Origin: Amycolatopsis balhimycina FH 1894
GTDB lineage: Bacteria > Actinomycetota > Actinomycetes > Mycobacteriales > Pseudonocardiaceae
Direction: 5' to 3'
Assembly: GCF_000384295.1 (NCBI RefSeq)
Contig: NZ_KB913037.1
Location: 2,089,975-2,153,974 of the forward strand
DNA length: 64,000 bases
Shown here: positions 21,470-30,353 of the stretch, piece by piece
Numbering within the stretch: the stretch's first letter is position 1
Layout: the number at the start of each line of letters is the position of its first letter
Translations under genes and position numbers: made by a program
Notes under the pieces: model-generated
What the model was told of the DNA's origin: nothing
Databases searched by the model: none
The model's input: the letters and a program-made list of their open reading frames with translations, nothing else

Positions 21470-22096
21470 TATAACTCGTACGCCTCCTCGTTCCTCTCGG
21501 CTGTCGGCATCGAGAACGTCGCCGGAGTGCTCACCATCGGCCAGGTGTCGGAGGTCGTCTTCATCGTCACGATCCCGTTCGTGCTGGCCAAGATCGGCAT
21601 GAAGTACGCGCTGCTGGCCGGTATGGCGATGTGAGGCATCCGATTCGCCCTCTTCGCCGTCGCCACCGGCGGCCAGGCCTGGCCGGCCATCGTCGGCATC
21701 GCACTGCACGGCATCTCGAACGACTTCTTCCTCATCCTCGGCGCCATGTACCTCGACCGAGCCGCGCCCAAGGAACTCCAGGTTCAGGCACAGAGCGTCT
21801 TCGTGTTCATCTCCTCCGGAGCCGGCATCTTCCTCGGTTCGCTGCTCGGCGGCGAGATCTACAACAACACAGTGGTCAGCCACCCCGATGCGGGCGCCGG
21901 CAGCTGGACGATTCTCTGGCTGGTGCCCATCGGAGTCGCCGTCGTCACCACGATCATCTGGACCATCTTCTTCCGCCAGCCCGGTCCCGAGAGCAACGAA
22001 TCCGACACCGGGCAGCAGCATGACGAGCAACGCCCCGCGCAGAAGCCGACGAATCCGGTGCGGGACGGCGGAGCCGCGAGTGTCGGCCACGGATAA
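21470..22096 (+). pseudogene. nucleoside:H+ symporter-type MFS transporter, C-terminal half with nonsense codon
   Basis: YNSYASSFLSAVGIENVAG followed by LTIGQVSEVVFIVTIPFVLAKIG and ALHGISNDFFLILGAMYLD is the second half of the NupG/XapB-like symporter family. The N-terminal half is absent from the breakpoint at about 21468. TGA at 21632-21634 replaces the expected Trp (MAM-W-GIRF), one G-to-A change. After it the same frame continues to 22096. Confidence 0.8.
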
Positions 22097-22099
22097 GCA

Positions 22100-22668
22100 G
22101 TGCCCGGCCACTGCTCCGACGGGCCGGTCGACAGCAAGGTCGTGCTGGTGCATGGCGTGCTCGGCGGAGTCGGCTCGATCGCCGCACAACTCGCCGGCTG
22201 GGCTGGGGCGACCGTCCTCGGCACCGTCCGGCGTAGCGAAGACCTGAAGCGAATCGACGGTGCCGCAGTGGCCCACGCCGTCGCTCTCGACCAGGACGAC
22301 CCAGCGTCGGCAATCCGGAAGTTCGCGCCACGCGGCGTCGACCGGATCATCGAGGTCGCCCTGTCCGACAACGCCGACCTGGACACCGCGGTGGTCGCCA
22401 GCGACGCGATCATCGCCGCCTACGGCACGAGTGCTGACCGGACAGAGTTTCCCTTCTGGCCTCTGCTGTTCGCAAACGTCACCCTGCGGTTGTGCGGAAG
22501 CGACGACTTCCCCGCCGACGTCAAGAGACAGGCCGCGCGGGATCTCACCGCAGCAGCCGCCGTCGGCGCCCTCGCGGTGACCGCTACCCGCTCGATGGCA
22601 TCGCCAACGCTCACGACCGCGTCGACGCCGGAGGTCACGGTCGCGTGCTGATAGTGGTTTCACACTGA
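22100..22668 (+). pseudogene. NADPH:quinone reductase (MDR family), C-terminal part with frameshift
   Basis: LVHGVLGGVGSIAAQLAGW is the MDR nucleotide-binding loop, and the domain continues to DDFPADVKRQAARDL. Frame is lost at about 22575-22585. The expected RYPLDGIANAHDRVDAGG and GRVLIVVSH follow in another frame. The catalytic N-terminal domain is missing. Confidence 0.8.
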
Positions 22669-22701
22669 CCCGACGAATGGAGAGTCGAACGATACAACCG
22701 G

Positions 22702-23661
22702 TCAACCACGATGGATACTGCAGCTGGCTCCTGAGTGGCGTCGAGAGCGGGCTCGTGGTATCGCCGTGGGGGGCGGGCCGGGCACCACAGTGTTGGTGAT
22801 GGCGCCGAGCCCGTCGACGGTCATCGTGATGACGTCACCGGGCTGCAGAGGCGGTGGATCCTGCCTGCCGCGACGACCCCAGAGCTCGGCGAGGCAACCG
22901 GAGCCGCAGGTGCCTGACCCGAGGACGTCGCCGGGTCGCACCCAGGTGCCGCGAGAGGCGTAGGCCAGCATTTCCTCGAAGGTCCAGGCCATGTTGGCGA
23001 GGGTGTCCTGGCCGATCTGCCCGCCGTTGCGTGTCACGGTCATGCTCAGGTCCAGGAAGCCGTCGGCGTTGCGGCGGTCCTCGAGCTCGTCGGTGGTGAC
23101 CAGCCAGGGGCCGAGGGTGGTGGCGCTGTCCTTTCCCTTGGCGGGACCCAGCTTGACCCGCATCTCGCGGGCTTGCAGATCGCGGGCGGACCAGTCGTTG
23201 AGGATGGTGTACCCGATGATGTGGTCGCGGGCCTGGTCCGGGGTGAGGTCGTGGCCCGCGCGGCCGACGACGGCGGCGACCTCGAGTTCGAAGTCGAAGG
23301 CCTGGCAGCCGGGTGGGATCGGCACGTCGTCGTGTGCGCCGAGCAGCGCGTGGGGATTGGTGAAGTAGAACGCCGGTGCCTGGTACCACTCCGGGGCCAC
23401 CTCGTCGCCGAAGCCGCCGGCGATGCCTTCGACGTGTTCCTCGAAGGTGATGAAGTCGCGGATCGCCATCGGCTGCAAGGGGGGTAGCAGGCGCACCGAG
23501 TCCAGCGGGATCGGACGTTCGTGCCGGGCGCCTGCTTCCGGGAGCCTGTCCTGCTCGATCAGGTCGAGCACGGTGACGCCGTCAGGCAGCGGGTGCAGCT
23601 CATCGCCCACCACTACGGCCGCCCTGGGCGTGCCGTTCTGGGAGAAAGTGGCCAGTCGCAT
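22702..23661 (-). CDS. fumarylacetoacetate hydrolase family protein
   Basis: A 319-residue FAH-fold enzyme. PMAIRDFITFEEHV, the metal-binding FDFELEVAAVVG, IIGYTILNDWSARDLQ, GPAKGKDSATTLGPWLVT and GDVLGSGTCGSGC are the family hallmarks. Such enzymes hydrolyse or decarboxylate acylpyruvate-type ring-cleavage products. The ATG at 23661 shares one base with the MFS stop (TGATG), so it is the last gene of the three-gene operon. The C-terminus after NTVVPGPP is a short basic tail. Confidence 0.9.
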   Translation of the reverse strand: MRLATFSQNGTPRAAVVVGDELHPLPDGVTVLDLIEQDRLPEAGARHERPIPLDSVRLLPPLQPMAIRDFITFEEHVEGIAGGFGDEVAPEWYQAPAFYFTNPHALLGAHDDVPIPPGCQAFDFELEVAAVVGRAGHDLTPDQARDHIIGYTILNDWSARDLQAREMRVKLGPAKGKDSATTLGPWLVTTDELEDRRNADGFLDLSMTVTRNGGQIGQDTLANMAWTFEEMLAYASRGTWVRPGDVLGSGTCGSGCLAELWGRRGRQDPPPLQPGDVITMTVDGLGAITNTVVPGPPPTAIPRARSRRHSGASCSIHRG

Positions 23662-25205
23662 CAGCGTGTCTCCACGGTTTGTCCTTTTCGGATGAAGACC
23701 GCGGCCACGATCGCGGCGAACACGCATGCGGCGGCGGAGACCTGGAACCCGATGCCGTAGCCGTGTTCCAGCGCCTGCCTGGCGATCGGACCGACCACAG
23801 TGGACGCCTGGCCGAGCGGCGCGGTGGCCACTGCCAGTGGCCCGCCCGCCGCGAACACCGCGTCGACGGCGTGCTGCGCGGCGTCCGGCAGCGGCAGCGT
23901 GGCCAGTTCGGGGGCGAGCATGCTCGCCGACTGGCTGAGCGCGATGCTGCCGATCAGGGCCGGCCCGAGGGTTTGGCCGAGGTCGCGCACCACGCTGGTC
24001 GTTCCGCTGGCCATCCCGGCCAGCTCGATCGGCACGACGTTGACCGCCGCCGCGGTGATGGCCGAGACCAGCAGTCCGAAACCGAACCCGAGCAACAGCA
24101 GGGCGGGCAGCATCGCGAGCAGGGTCGAGGAGGCCACCGGCAGCGCGTCCAGCCACACCCAACCGGCGGCGATCGCGAGCAGGCCGGCGACCAGCATGAT
24201 CCGTGGGCCGACCCGGCGCAGCAGCCGCACCAGCAGCGGCCAGACGAACGGGGTGACGCCCTGGATCACCAGGAATGGCACGGCCGCCTGCAGCGGCGTC
24301 TGGTGGGCGATGACGCCGAGCCGGATGCTCAGCGCATAGGCGCCACCGAGGAAGCCGAACATCCCGACCACGGCGACCACCGCCGCCCCCGCGAACGCCG
24401 GTATGCGGAACAGGTCCAGCCTGAGCATCGGTCGCTCGGTACGGTTCTCGACGACGATGAACGCGGCCAGTAGCGCGGCGGCCAGCACGAACGCCGTGAC
24501 CACAACCGTCGAGCCCCAGCCGCGTCCCGGCCCCTCGATCACGCCGAACAGCAGCGCCAGCAGCGCTCCGGCGATGGTGATCTGGCCGGGCCAGTCCAGC
24601 GATCGGCCCTCGGGCGCGCTCGAGTCGGTTGTCAGCAGCACGGTGAGCAGCGCGCTGGCCGCGGCGAGCACCGCGACCGCGCCGAACGCCCAGTAGAACG
24701 AGCCGAACTCGACGGCGCCACCGGCCAGCGGCGGCGCGACCAGCGCGCCGCCGGACAGCGCGGTGGTCCACGCCGCCAGCCCCTTCGCGCGATCAGCGGG
24801 CCGGGGCGTGGACGCGATGATGATCGCCAACGAGGACGGGAACAGCGCCGCGGCACCGATCCCGCAGAGCGCTTGCCCGGTCCACAACTGCTGGACCGGG
24901 CCGCCCGCCGCCGAGACGAGGTAGCCGGCCAGCATCAGCAGCGATCCGATGACCAGCATTTTCTTGCGGCCATAGCGGTCGCCGAACACGCCGAAGGTGA
25001 GGCTGAACATCGCGATCGGCACCAGGAACGCGTCGCTGACCCAGGTCAGCTGCGAGCCGGACAGATGCAGTGTCTGCTGGATGACGCCGTTGACGGCGGC
25101 AGGCAGCACGAGTCCGGTCTGTGCCAGGAACACGGCGACGCAGCCGGCGATCAGGGTACCGGCGGACAGGCGGCTGGGGGTTTTCTCCACGACATCGGGG
25201 ATCAC
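23661..25205 (-). CDS. MFS drug/metabolite efflux transporter, DHA2 (14-TM) type
   Basis: 514 residues from a GTG overlapping the MBL stop (GTGA). Motif A is present as FGVFGDRYGRKKMLVIG, and about 14 hydrophobic segments follow the DHA2 pattern (GIGAAALFPSSLAII; PIELAGMASGTTSVVRDLG near the C-terminus). It probably exports the substrate or product of the adjacent FAH and MBL enzymes, or an aromatic toxin. Confidence 0.9.
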   Translation of the reverse strand: MIPDVVEKTPSRLSAGTLIAGCVAVFLAQTGLVLPAAVNGVIQQTLHLSGSQLTWVSDAFLVPIAMFSLTFGVFGDRYGRKKMLVIGSLLMLAGYLVSAAGGPVQQLWTGQALCGIGAAALFPSSLAIIIASTPRPADRAKGLAAWTTALSGGALVAPPLAGGAVEFGSFYWAFGAVAVLAAASALLTVLLTTDSSAPEGRSLDWPGQITIAGALLALLFGVIEGPGRGWGSTVVVTAFVLAAALLAAFIVVENRTERPMLRLDLFRIPAFAGAAVVAVVGMFGFLGGAYALSIRLGVIAHQTPLQAAVPFLVIQGVTPFVWPLLVRLLRRVGPRIMLVAGLLAIAAGWVWLDALPVASSTLLAMLPALLLLGFGFGLLVSAITAAAVNVVPIELAGMASGTTSVVRDLGQTLGPALIGSIALSQSASMLAPELATLPLPDAAQHAVDAVFAAGGPLAVATAPLGQASTVVGPIARQALEHGYGIGFQVSAAACVFAAIVAAVFIRKGQTVETR

Positions 25206-26140
25206 AGCAGGTCCTCCAGGAATTCGCCCAGACACGCGAACACGGCGGGGCCGTCGAGCGCCGGGGTCTCGGGATCGAGCTCGCGGTAGACCGCGTGCAC
25301 GTTGACGATCAGGCGTTCCCGCTCCGGTAGGGCGGCGTAGCCGCCGAGGTCGATGTCGTGCGCCGCCTCGGTGAAGGTCATGCCTTTCGCGTGCCGCAGT
25401 GCGGCCTCCTCCTGCACGAACCGCAGGTAGGCCGACTGCGCGCGCACGGCCGCGGTCGTGGTGACCGGGCCGTGGCCGGGAACGATCGTGGTCGCGCCGA
25501 GCGCGGCGATCAGGTCGCACGCCCGCAGCCAGTTGGCGATCGGGCCGTGCCACACGATCGGGGTGCCACCGGCGAACACGATGTCCCCGGTGTAGACGAC
25601 GCCGGCGGCGGGCACGTGAACGATCGTGTCACCCGCCGTGTGCGCCGGCCCCACGTCGGTCAACTGCACTTCGACTCCACCGACGCGCAGGTTCAGCTCC
25701 CGCTCGAACGTGGTCCCGGGAAGGGCGGGGGTCACCTCGCCGAAGTGGAAGGCACCGAAGATCCGGCGAGCGACGACACCGGCCGAGCCGGGATGGGCAA
25801 GCAGGGCACGCACCTCCGCGGGCCCGACCGCCCGCATGTCCTCGACGGTCGCCGCCGATGCGATGAGCCGGCTGCCGGCCAGCAGCTGGTTGCCGAACCA
25901 ATGGTCCCCGTTGCCGTGCGTGTTGACCACGGTGGTGATCGGCGCGTCGGCGGTCACCGGCGCCAGCCCGGCCAGCATGCGGCCGGTCAGGCGCAGGTCG
26001 AACAGGGTGTCCACCAGCAGCGACTCGCCGCGACCCGAGACCAGCCCGGCATTGCTCAAACCCCAGCCACCATCCGGCTGCAGCCACGCATGGCAGCCGC
26101 CGGCCAGGTCGGCGTGTCCGGCGGTGAAGGTGGGAGCCAT
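25202..26140 (-). CDS. MBL-fold hydrolase
   Basis: A 312-residue metallo-beta-lactamase fold protein with the metal motif NTHGNGDHWFG (first His replaced by Asn-flanked HGNGDH), a second site DVGPAHTAGDTIVHVP, YTGDIVFAGGTP and PGHGPVT. It is first gene of the operon and lies opposite a TetR gene. This subfamily often hydrolyses small esters or lactones, but the substrate is unknown. Confidence 0.88.
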   Translation of the reverse strand: MAPTFTAGHADLAGGCHAWLQPDGGWGLSNAGLVSGRGESLLVDTLFDLRLTGRMLAGLAPVTADAPITTVVNTHGNGDHWFGNQLLAGSRLIASAATVEDMRAVGPAEVRALLAHPGSAGVVARRIFGAFHFGEVTPALPGTTFERELNLRVGGVEVQLTDVGPAHTAGDTIVHVPAAGVVYTGDIVFAGGTPIVWHGPIANWLRACDLIAALGATTIVPGHGPVTTTAAVRAQSAYLRFVQEEAALRHAKGMTFTEAAHDIDLGGYAALPERERLIVNVHAVYRELDPETPALDGPAVFACLGEFLEDLL

Positions 26141-26157
26141 GGCGATCCGTTCCTAGA

Positions 26158-26180
26158 CTCAAGTGCAACTTTGGACTTGG
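26158..26180. promoter_or_regulatory. putative TetR operator
   Basis: CAAGT (26160-26164) and ACTTG (26175-26179) are inverted across 10 bases, and AAGTGCAACTT (26161-26171) is itself a palindrome. It lies between the divergent MBL operon and the TetR gene. Confidence 0.5.
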
Positions 26181-26236
26181 ATATAAGAGTGGATCCGAGG
26201 ATGGTCGCGTGTCAAGGGACGTGTTTACTGGGGGGC

Positions 26237-26836
26237 ATGCCAGCGACACCTACCCGGCGGGAGCGCAAGCGCAAGAACGTCGGCGACCAGCTCTACGAGG
26301 CCGCGCTCGCGCTGTTCGTGGACAAGGGCTTCGATGCCACGACGATGGACGAGATCGCCGAACGCGCCGACGTCGCCCGCGCAACGGTGTTCAACCACTA
26401 TCCGCAGAAGGCGGCCTTCCTCGAGGAATGGGGTCGACGGCGCCGGGCCCGGGTCGCCGAGATCCTCGTCGGCGACCACGTCCAGGACCTGCCCGGCCCC
26501 GAGCAGCTCCGGCACTACCTGCGCGAGATGGCCGAGCTGAACACCGGCGCCCGCCGCGAGACCGCCGCCCTGATGGACGCGTCCCTGCGCTTCGGCAGTC
26601 CCCTTCGCGGCCCGGCACTCGAAGTCGAGCTGACCGACGTGATCCGGCGCGGCCAGGACCGCGGCGAACTGTGTCCCGACGCCGACCCGGCCCTCGCCGG
26701 CCAGGTCCTCGCCGCCGGCTACTTCGCCACCGTCCTGCGCTGGGCCGGCGACGAGCACCCGTTCGACCTCACCCGGCGACTTGAAGGCCTGGCCAACCTC
26801 GTGCTGGGGGGACTGCTCCCACGCGGCACGATCTGA
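26237..26836 (+). CDS. TetR-family regulator
   Basis: 199 residues. The HTH is in LYEAALALFVDKGFDATTMDEIAERADVARATVFNHYPQKAAFLEEW, with a typical alpha-helical ligand domain after it. The ATG at 26237 follows a weak ACTGGGGGGC ribosome site. It is divergent from the MBL/MFS/FAH operon and probably represses it in response to the exported compound. Confidence 0.9.
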   Translation: MPATPTRRERKRKNVGDQLYEAALALFVDKGFDATTMDEIAERADVARATVFNHYPQKAAFLEEWGRRRRARVAEILVGDHVQDLPGPEQLRHYLREMAELNTGARRETAALMDASLRFGSPLRGPALEVELTDVIRRGQDRGELCPDADPALAGQVLAAGYFATVLRWAGDEHPFDLTRRLEGLANLVLGGLLPRGTI

Positions 26837-27321
26837 GGTCCCACACATCTGGGACACTTCAGCTGACGATCTCAGGGAGAGTCGACGCCGTCACATGCCG
26901 TCTTCTCGATCCGGGGTGCCCGGTATGCATCAACGTAAAGTCCGCAGGGGGATGATCTTGCCGCGCGCCGGCCGGCCGACCACGGCGCCGGAAGAGGATC
27001 GCTGCCTTGGCGGGAGGATTACGACCTTGGTGTCGGCAGTTTCATGTCCACTTCGTGGGACTTCGTCACAGCCCTTTGCGAGATTGAATCTGAGCTACAG
27101 CGGATCGCTGGCGAGGCTCTTTGTGAATTGTCGCTACAGCCTGTCGACTTTCAGGCCATGAGCGGCCAACGGGTTTGTTACAGGAAGCCGGTTATTACCG
27201 TGGTCGGACCGTTTCGCGTGACGCTTGCCCATCCGGAGTGACCCGGGCGACCAGCTGCCCGCGGCCGAAGCCGCAGGACCCCGAGCCGCAGGACCCCGAG
27301 CGGTGGGGCAGGCTCAGCTGC
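26837..27321. other. no recognisable gene
   Basis: 485 bases after the TetR stop. A plus-strand open stretch near 27044-27241 ends in VITVVGPFRVTLAHPE, but it has no ribosome site or family resemblance. CCCGAGCCGCAGGACCCCGAGC is a short tandem repeat near 27272-27300. No operator or terminator is certain. Confidence 0.4.
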
Positions 27322-28227
27322 TCACACGCGGACCACGATCTTTCCCCGTGTGTGTCCGCGTTCGGCGTATGCGTGCGCTTCCGCGATCTGTTCGAGCGGG
27401 TACGTCCGCTCGATGCGCGGGGTGTAGCGGCCCTGTCGGCCGAGTTCGCCCGCTTCGGCGAGGAGCGTGGAGTCGTTCCGCACGTTGGCCAGGTGCACGC
27501 CCAGGCGATGCGCGTTGGCGTAGTCGGCGATCGTCGACACGCGGGCGGGGTCGCCCACGATCGCGACGAGATCGGCCAGGGAACCGGAGGCCGCGGTGTC
27601 GAGCGCGATGTCGACTCCGCCCGGAGCCAGGGTGGCGAGGCGCTGCGCGAGGCCGGTGCCGTAGGTGGTGGGAACGGCTCCGAGCGAGACGAGGAACGCG
27701 TGGTTGCGCTCACTGGCCGTCCCGATCACGGAGGCGACCTGAGCCACCGCTATCTCGACGGCGGCACTGCCCACGCCTCCGGCGGCGCCCTCGATGAGAA
27801 GAGTGCGGCCCCGCAGGGGACCGAGGGCCTTCAACCCGCCCATCGCGGTCACGGATGCCAGAGCGGCGCCGGCGGCCTCCTCGTCGGTCCACGTGGCGGG
27901 CGCGTGGGCCCAGGCCGAGAGCACGGCCAACTCCGCCGTCGCGCCGGTGAGGCCGCCCAGCCCGAAGACACGGTCACCGATGCTCACCCCCTGCACACCC
28001 TCACCCATCTGGTCAACGACACCGACGGCCTCACGCCCAGGAATCGCGGGCAGGTCGACGGGGAGCACCTCGCGCCCGGCACCGGAACGCAACTTCCAGT
28101 CGATGGGATTGACGCCGGCCGCTGCGACACGGATACGGATCTCGCCAGGCCCGGGACGGGGCTCCGGCACCTGCTCGACCACGAGGGTCTCCACACCGCC
28201 GTACTCGCGATAGCGGACTGCGCGCAT
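27322..28227 (-). CDS. NADP-dependent oxidoreductase, quinone-reductase branch of MDR
   Basis: 301 residues. N-terminal GroES-like domain (VNPIDWKLRSGAG, PAIPGREAVGVVDQMGEGV) and Rossmann loop IEGAAGGVGSAAVEIAV. It lacks the zinc ligands of alcohol dehydrogenases and ends with YAERGHTRGKIVVRV, as in zinc-independent quinone reductases. The ATG at 28227 is preceded by AAAGGCAGAACCTC. It stands alone. Confidence 0.9.
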   Translation of the reverse strand: MRAVRYREYGGVETLVVEQVPEPRPGPGEIRIRVAAAGVNPIDWKLRSGAGREVLPVDLPAIPGREAVGVVDQMGEGVQGVSIGDRVFGLGGLTGATAELAVLSAWAHAPATWTDEEAAGAALASVTAMGGLKALGPLRGRTLLIEGAAGGVGSAAVEIAVAQVASVIGTASERNHAFLVSLGAVPTTYGTGLAQRLATLAPGGVDIALDTAASGSLADLVAIVGDPARVSTIADYANAHRLGVHLANVRNDSTLLAEAGELGRQGRYTPRIERTYPLEQIAEAHAYAERGHTRGKIVVRV

Positions 28228-28317
28228 GAGGTTCTGCCTTTCCCACGCGGCCTGAAAGGGCCGTTCGTGAGATCAGTAGGTGAAGCGGGTGTGCGTCAGA
28301 TGGGGGTGCCGGGGCGC

Positions 28318-28440
28318 CGGAACCATCTGACCGACCTCACCGTCGTCACCTACCCGGACGCCCGCCACGAGATCCTCAACGAAACCACCCGCGCCGAAAT
28401 CACCACCGCCATGCTCGACCGGCTCCGCACCCACCACCAC
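28318..28440 (+). pseudogene. C-terminal scrap of an S33-type serine hydrolase
   Basis: HLTDLTVVTYPDARHEILNE carries the catalytic-His region of monoglyceride-lipase-like hydrolases (YPxARHEILNE), followed by AEITTAMLDRLRTHH. Nothing upstream continues the fold. Confidence 0.65.
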
Positions 28441-28471
28441 CTGATCCCGGGCCCGTCCCAGTCCTGCGGGA

Positions 28472-29263
28472 CTACGCCGGGTTCTCCGCGACGGCGAGGT
28501 AGTCCGTGTAGATCTGCGGCGAGCCCGAGAACGAAGCCAGCTGCTTCCACTCCTCGTACATCTGCTTGGTGTCACGGTGGGCAGCCGCGAACTCCGCAGC
28601 CTCGCCGGTGGCGATGTCGGGCTCGGGGTAGAAGACGTCCAACGCCTCCAAGCTCGCGATCTCCATCATCATCACGTACTGGTCGAGGCGGTTGCCCCGC
28701 TCGCCCTTGAGCACGTGGAACCGCCAGTCCGGGTAGTCGTCGATCCGGTGGTGGTTCTCGGCGATGAAGCGGTCGAACACCTCCTCGGTCACACCGGCGC
28801 GCAACGCCAGGTTGTGGATCCCGACGACCCGGGCGACGGGCTCCTCCCCCGGGCGGTCGCGGTAGCGGGGGCCGGGCGTGACCGTGCTCCGCGGATTGTC
28901 GGCCAGCAGCCGGTAGTCGGTGAACAACGTCGGCAGCTCACCGAACGTGCCCAGCCGCCGCCACCGCGCCAGCACCGCCTCCGCCTCCGGGTGCCGCGCC
29001 CAGAACAGCCGGGCCAGCTCGGTCTGCTCACCCCGGGCCGTGACGTAGCGATCACGCTGCTCGGCGCTCTCGATCTCGTACAACATCAGGTACTGCCCGG
29101 TCCGCTCTCCACGCAACCCGCGCAGCAGAGTCCACCGCCACGCCGGGTACAAGGGCAGGTGAACGCCTTCACCACGCACGAAGGTCTCGAACTCCTCCGG
29201 CGTAACACCAGCCTCCGTGTCGATGGCGATGTACTGGAAGGTGAACACCGACAAGCGTCCCAT
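28472..29263 (-). CDS. tandem dimeric alpha/beta-barrel protein of unknown function
   Basis: 263 residues from the ATG at 29263 (upstream in-frame start lacks homology character). Two repeats of about 125 residues are visible. The first is GVTPEEFETFVRGEGVHLPLYPAWRW..LMLYEIESAEQRDRY..TDYRLLADNP. The second is GVTEEVFDRFIAENHHRIDDYPDWRF..VMMMEIASLEALDVF..TDYLAVAENP. Each looks like a ferredoxin-like ABM/EthD unit, so the protein is an internally duplicated pseudo-dimer. No catalytic residue can be named. Confidence 0.8.
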   Translation of the reverse strand: MGRLSVFTFQYIAIDTEAGVTPEEFETFVRGEGVHLPLYPAWRWTLLRGLRGERTGQYLMLYEIESAEQRDRYVTARGEQTELARLFWARHPEAEAVLARWRRLGTFGELPTLFTDYRLLADNPRSTVTPGPRYRDRPGEEPVARVVGIHNLALRAGVTEEVFDRFIAENHHRIDDYPDWRFHVLKGERGNRLDQYVMMMEIASLEALDVFYPEPDIATGEAAEFAAAHRDTKQMYEEWKQLASFSGSPQIYTDYLAVAENPA

Positions 29264-29441
29264 CACGCGTCCAATCCTCGGGTCGCGCGTCCGACAAGCA
29301 CGACTCCCCTGCACCACATCCTGCCCGCTCCAGAGCAACGGGGCCCGCGAGCCCTCTGCTGGACGCGATCCGACGGGTCCCACCGTCTGTGAAAATCAAC
29401 CAGCGTCAGCGCTACCAGAAACAACGTGGCGCGGTTCACCG

Positions 29442-30266
29442 TCACGCGCCGCCCGTTGCCGGCACGCGCAGCGGGATCACGGGCTCATCGAGAGGCGATT
29501 CGCCGGCGGTCACCGTCTCGACGTCCTCGTCCCGCTGGGCCCAGATCCGGGCGATGTCCGCGGCCAAGCGCAGGGTCAGCGTGGACTTGCCTTGTCCGGG
29601 TCCGCCGGTCACGAGCAGGTGTTCGCTCCCATCGAGCGCCTCGCGCACCGCCAGGGACGGCGCCCGCATCGCCCTTCGTCGCGCCAGGGGCCCAGGCCGG
29701 GTGTCCCCGCCCGGCCTGGGTTCGGTGAGCCGATCGTGGTCGCCCCCCTCGGTGGGTGCCGGCCACGCCGAGGTGCTCCTCCTGACCGGCTGCGGCTCTT
29801 CCGGTTCGCTGCCGAGTTCCTGCCGGACGTAGACAGTCGCCAGTGACGGCTGCCGGGCGCCGGGCAGCCGGTACGGGAACTCCTCGCCCACCTGCACCTG
29901 CGCCCGGACCAGGGACAACACCTCGGCCGGCAGGACCGGACGCCGATCCCAGCCGACCGGCGTGCCTGCCCGCCGCCGGAACCGTTCGAGTTTCCGGCGT
30001 TGCTCCGCGGCATCCCGCGCGTCCTGCCAGAGTCGCAGTGTGCGTTCGCGCTCCATGCCCAGCGCTTCGATCAGCAGCGCGACTGTCTCGCGTGAAGGCA
30101 GATACCAGCCGCCGCACACTTCCGAAACCTTGCCGCGGGAGAGGTTGATCCGGCGCCCCAGCCAGTCCTGGCTGACCTTCGCCGTCGCGCGGGCCCGGGA
30201 CACCTCGACAGCGAACAACCGCTCCTGGTCCGACGGGACGTTCGGTCCGCCGTTCGAGTCAGTCAC
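29442..30266 (-). CDS. XRE-HTH plus NACHT-like P-loop protein, C-terminally short
   Basis: A GTG at 30266 follows GGGAGGAGTGC. Residues 28-70 form an XRE helix-turn-helix (VSQDWLGRRINLSRGKVSEV). A linker follows, then a P-loop GGPGQGKST (221-229) in EHLLVTGGPGQGKSTLTLRL, as in NACHT/STAND NTPases. Such proteins normally continue for several hundred residues, but here the frame ends at IPLRVPATGGA about 45 residues after Walker A. No Walker B is present, so it is truncated or a mini form. It is divergent from a SEFIR gene 87 bases away. Confidence 0.8.
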   Translation of the reverse strand: MTDSNGGPNVPSDQERLFAVEVSRARATAKVSQDWLGRRINLSRGKVSEVCGGWYLPSRETVALLIEALGMERERTLRLWQDARDAAEQRRKLERFRRRAGTPVGWDRRPVLPAEVLSLVRAQVQVGEEFPYRLPGARQPSLATVYVRQELGSEPEEPQPVRRSTSAWPAPTEGGDHDRLTEPRPGGDTRPGPLARRRAMRAPSLAVREALDGSEHLLVTGGPGQGKSTLTLRLAADIARIWAQRDEDVETVTAGESPLDEPVIPLRVPATGGA

Positions 30267-30353
30267 GCACTCCTCCCGGACGTGTCCCCCGGATGTCGCC
30301 GGTGTTGTCCCACTCGTTACGGGACACCCCCGGAAGCCCTCACGCTCGACCGC

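Noticed and set aside
20351..22705. A 784-codon minus-strand frame over the thiolase and transporter fragments
   Set aside because: It has low-complexity composition and crosses three unrelated gene fragments in wrong frames.
22702..24771. A 689-codon minus-strand frame suggesting an MFS-FAH fusion
   Set aside because: The N-terminal part is an out-of-frame reading of the transporter. The FAH gene has its own ATG at 23661 overlapping the transporter stop.
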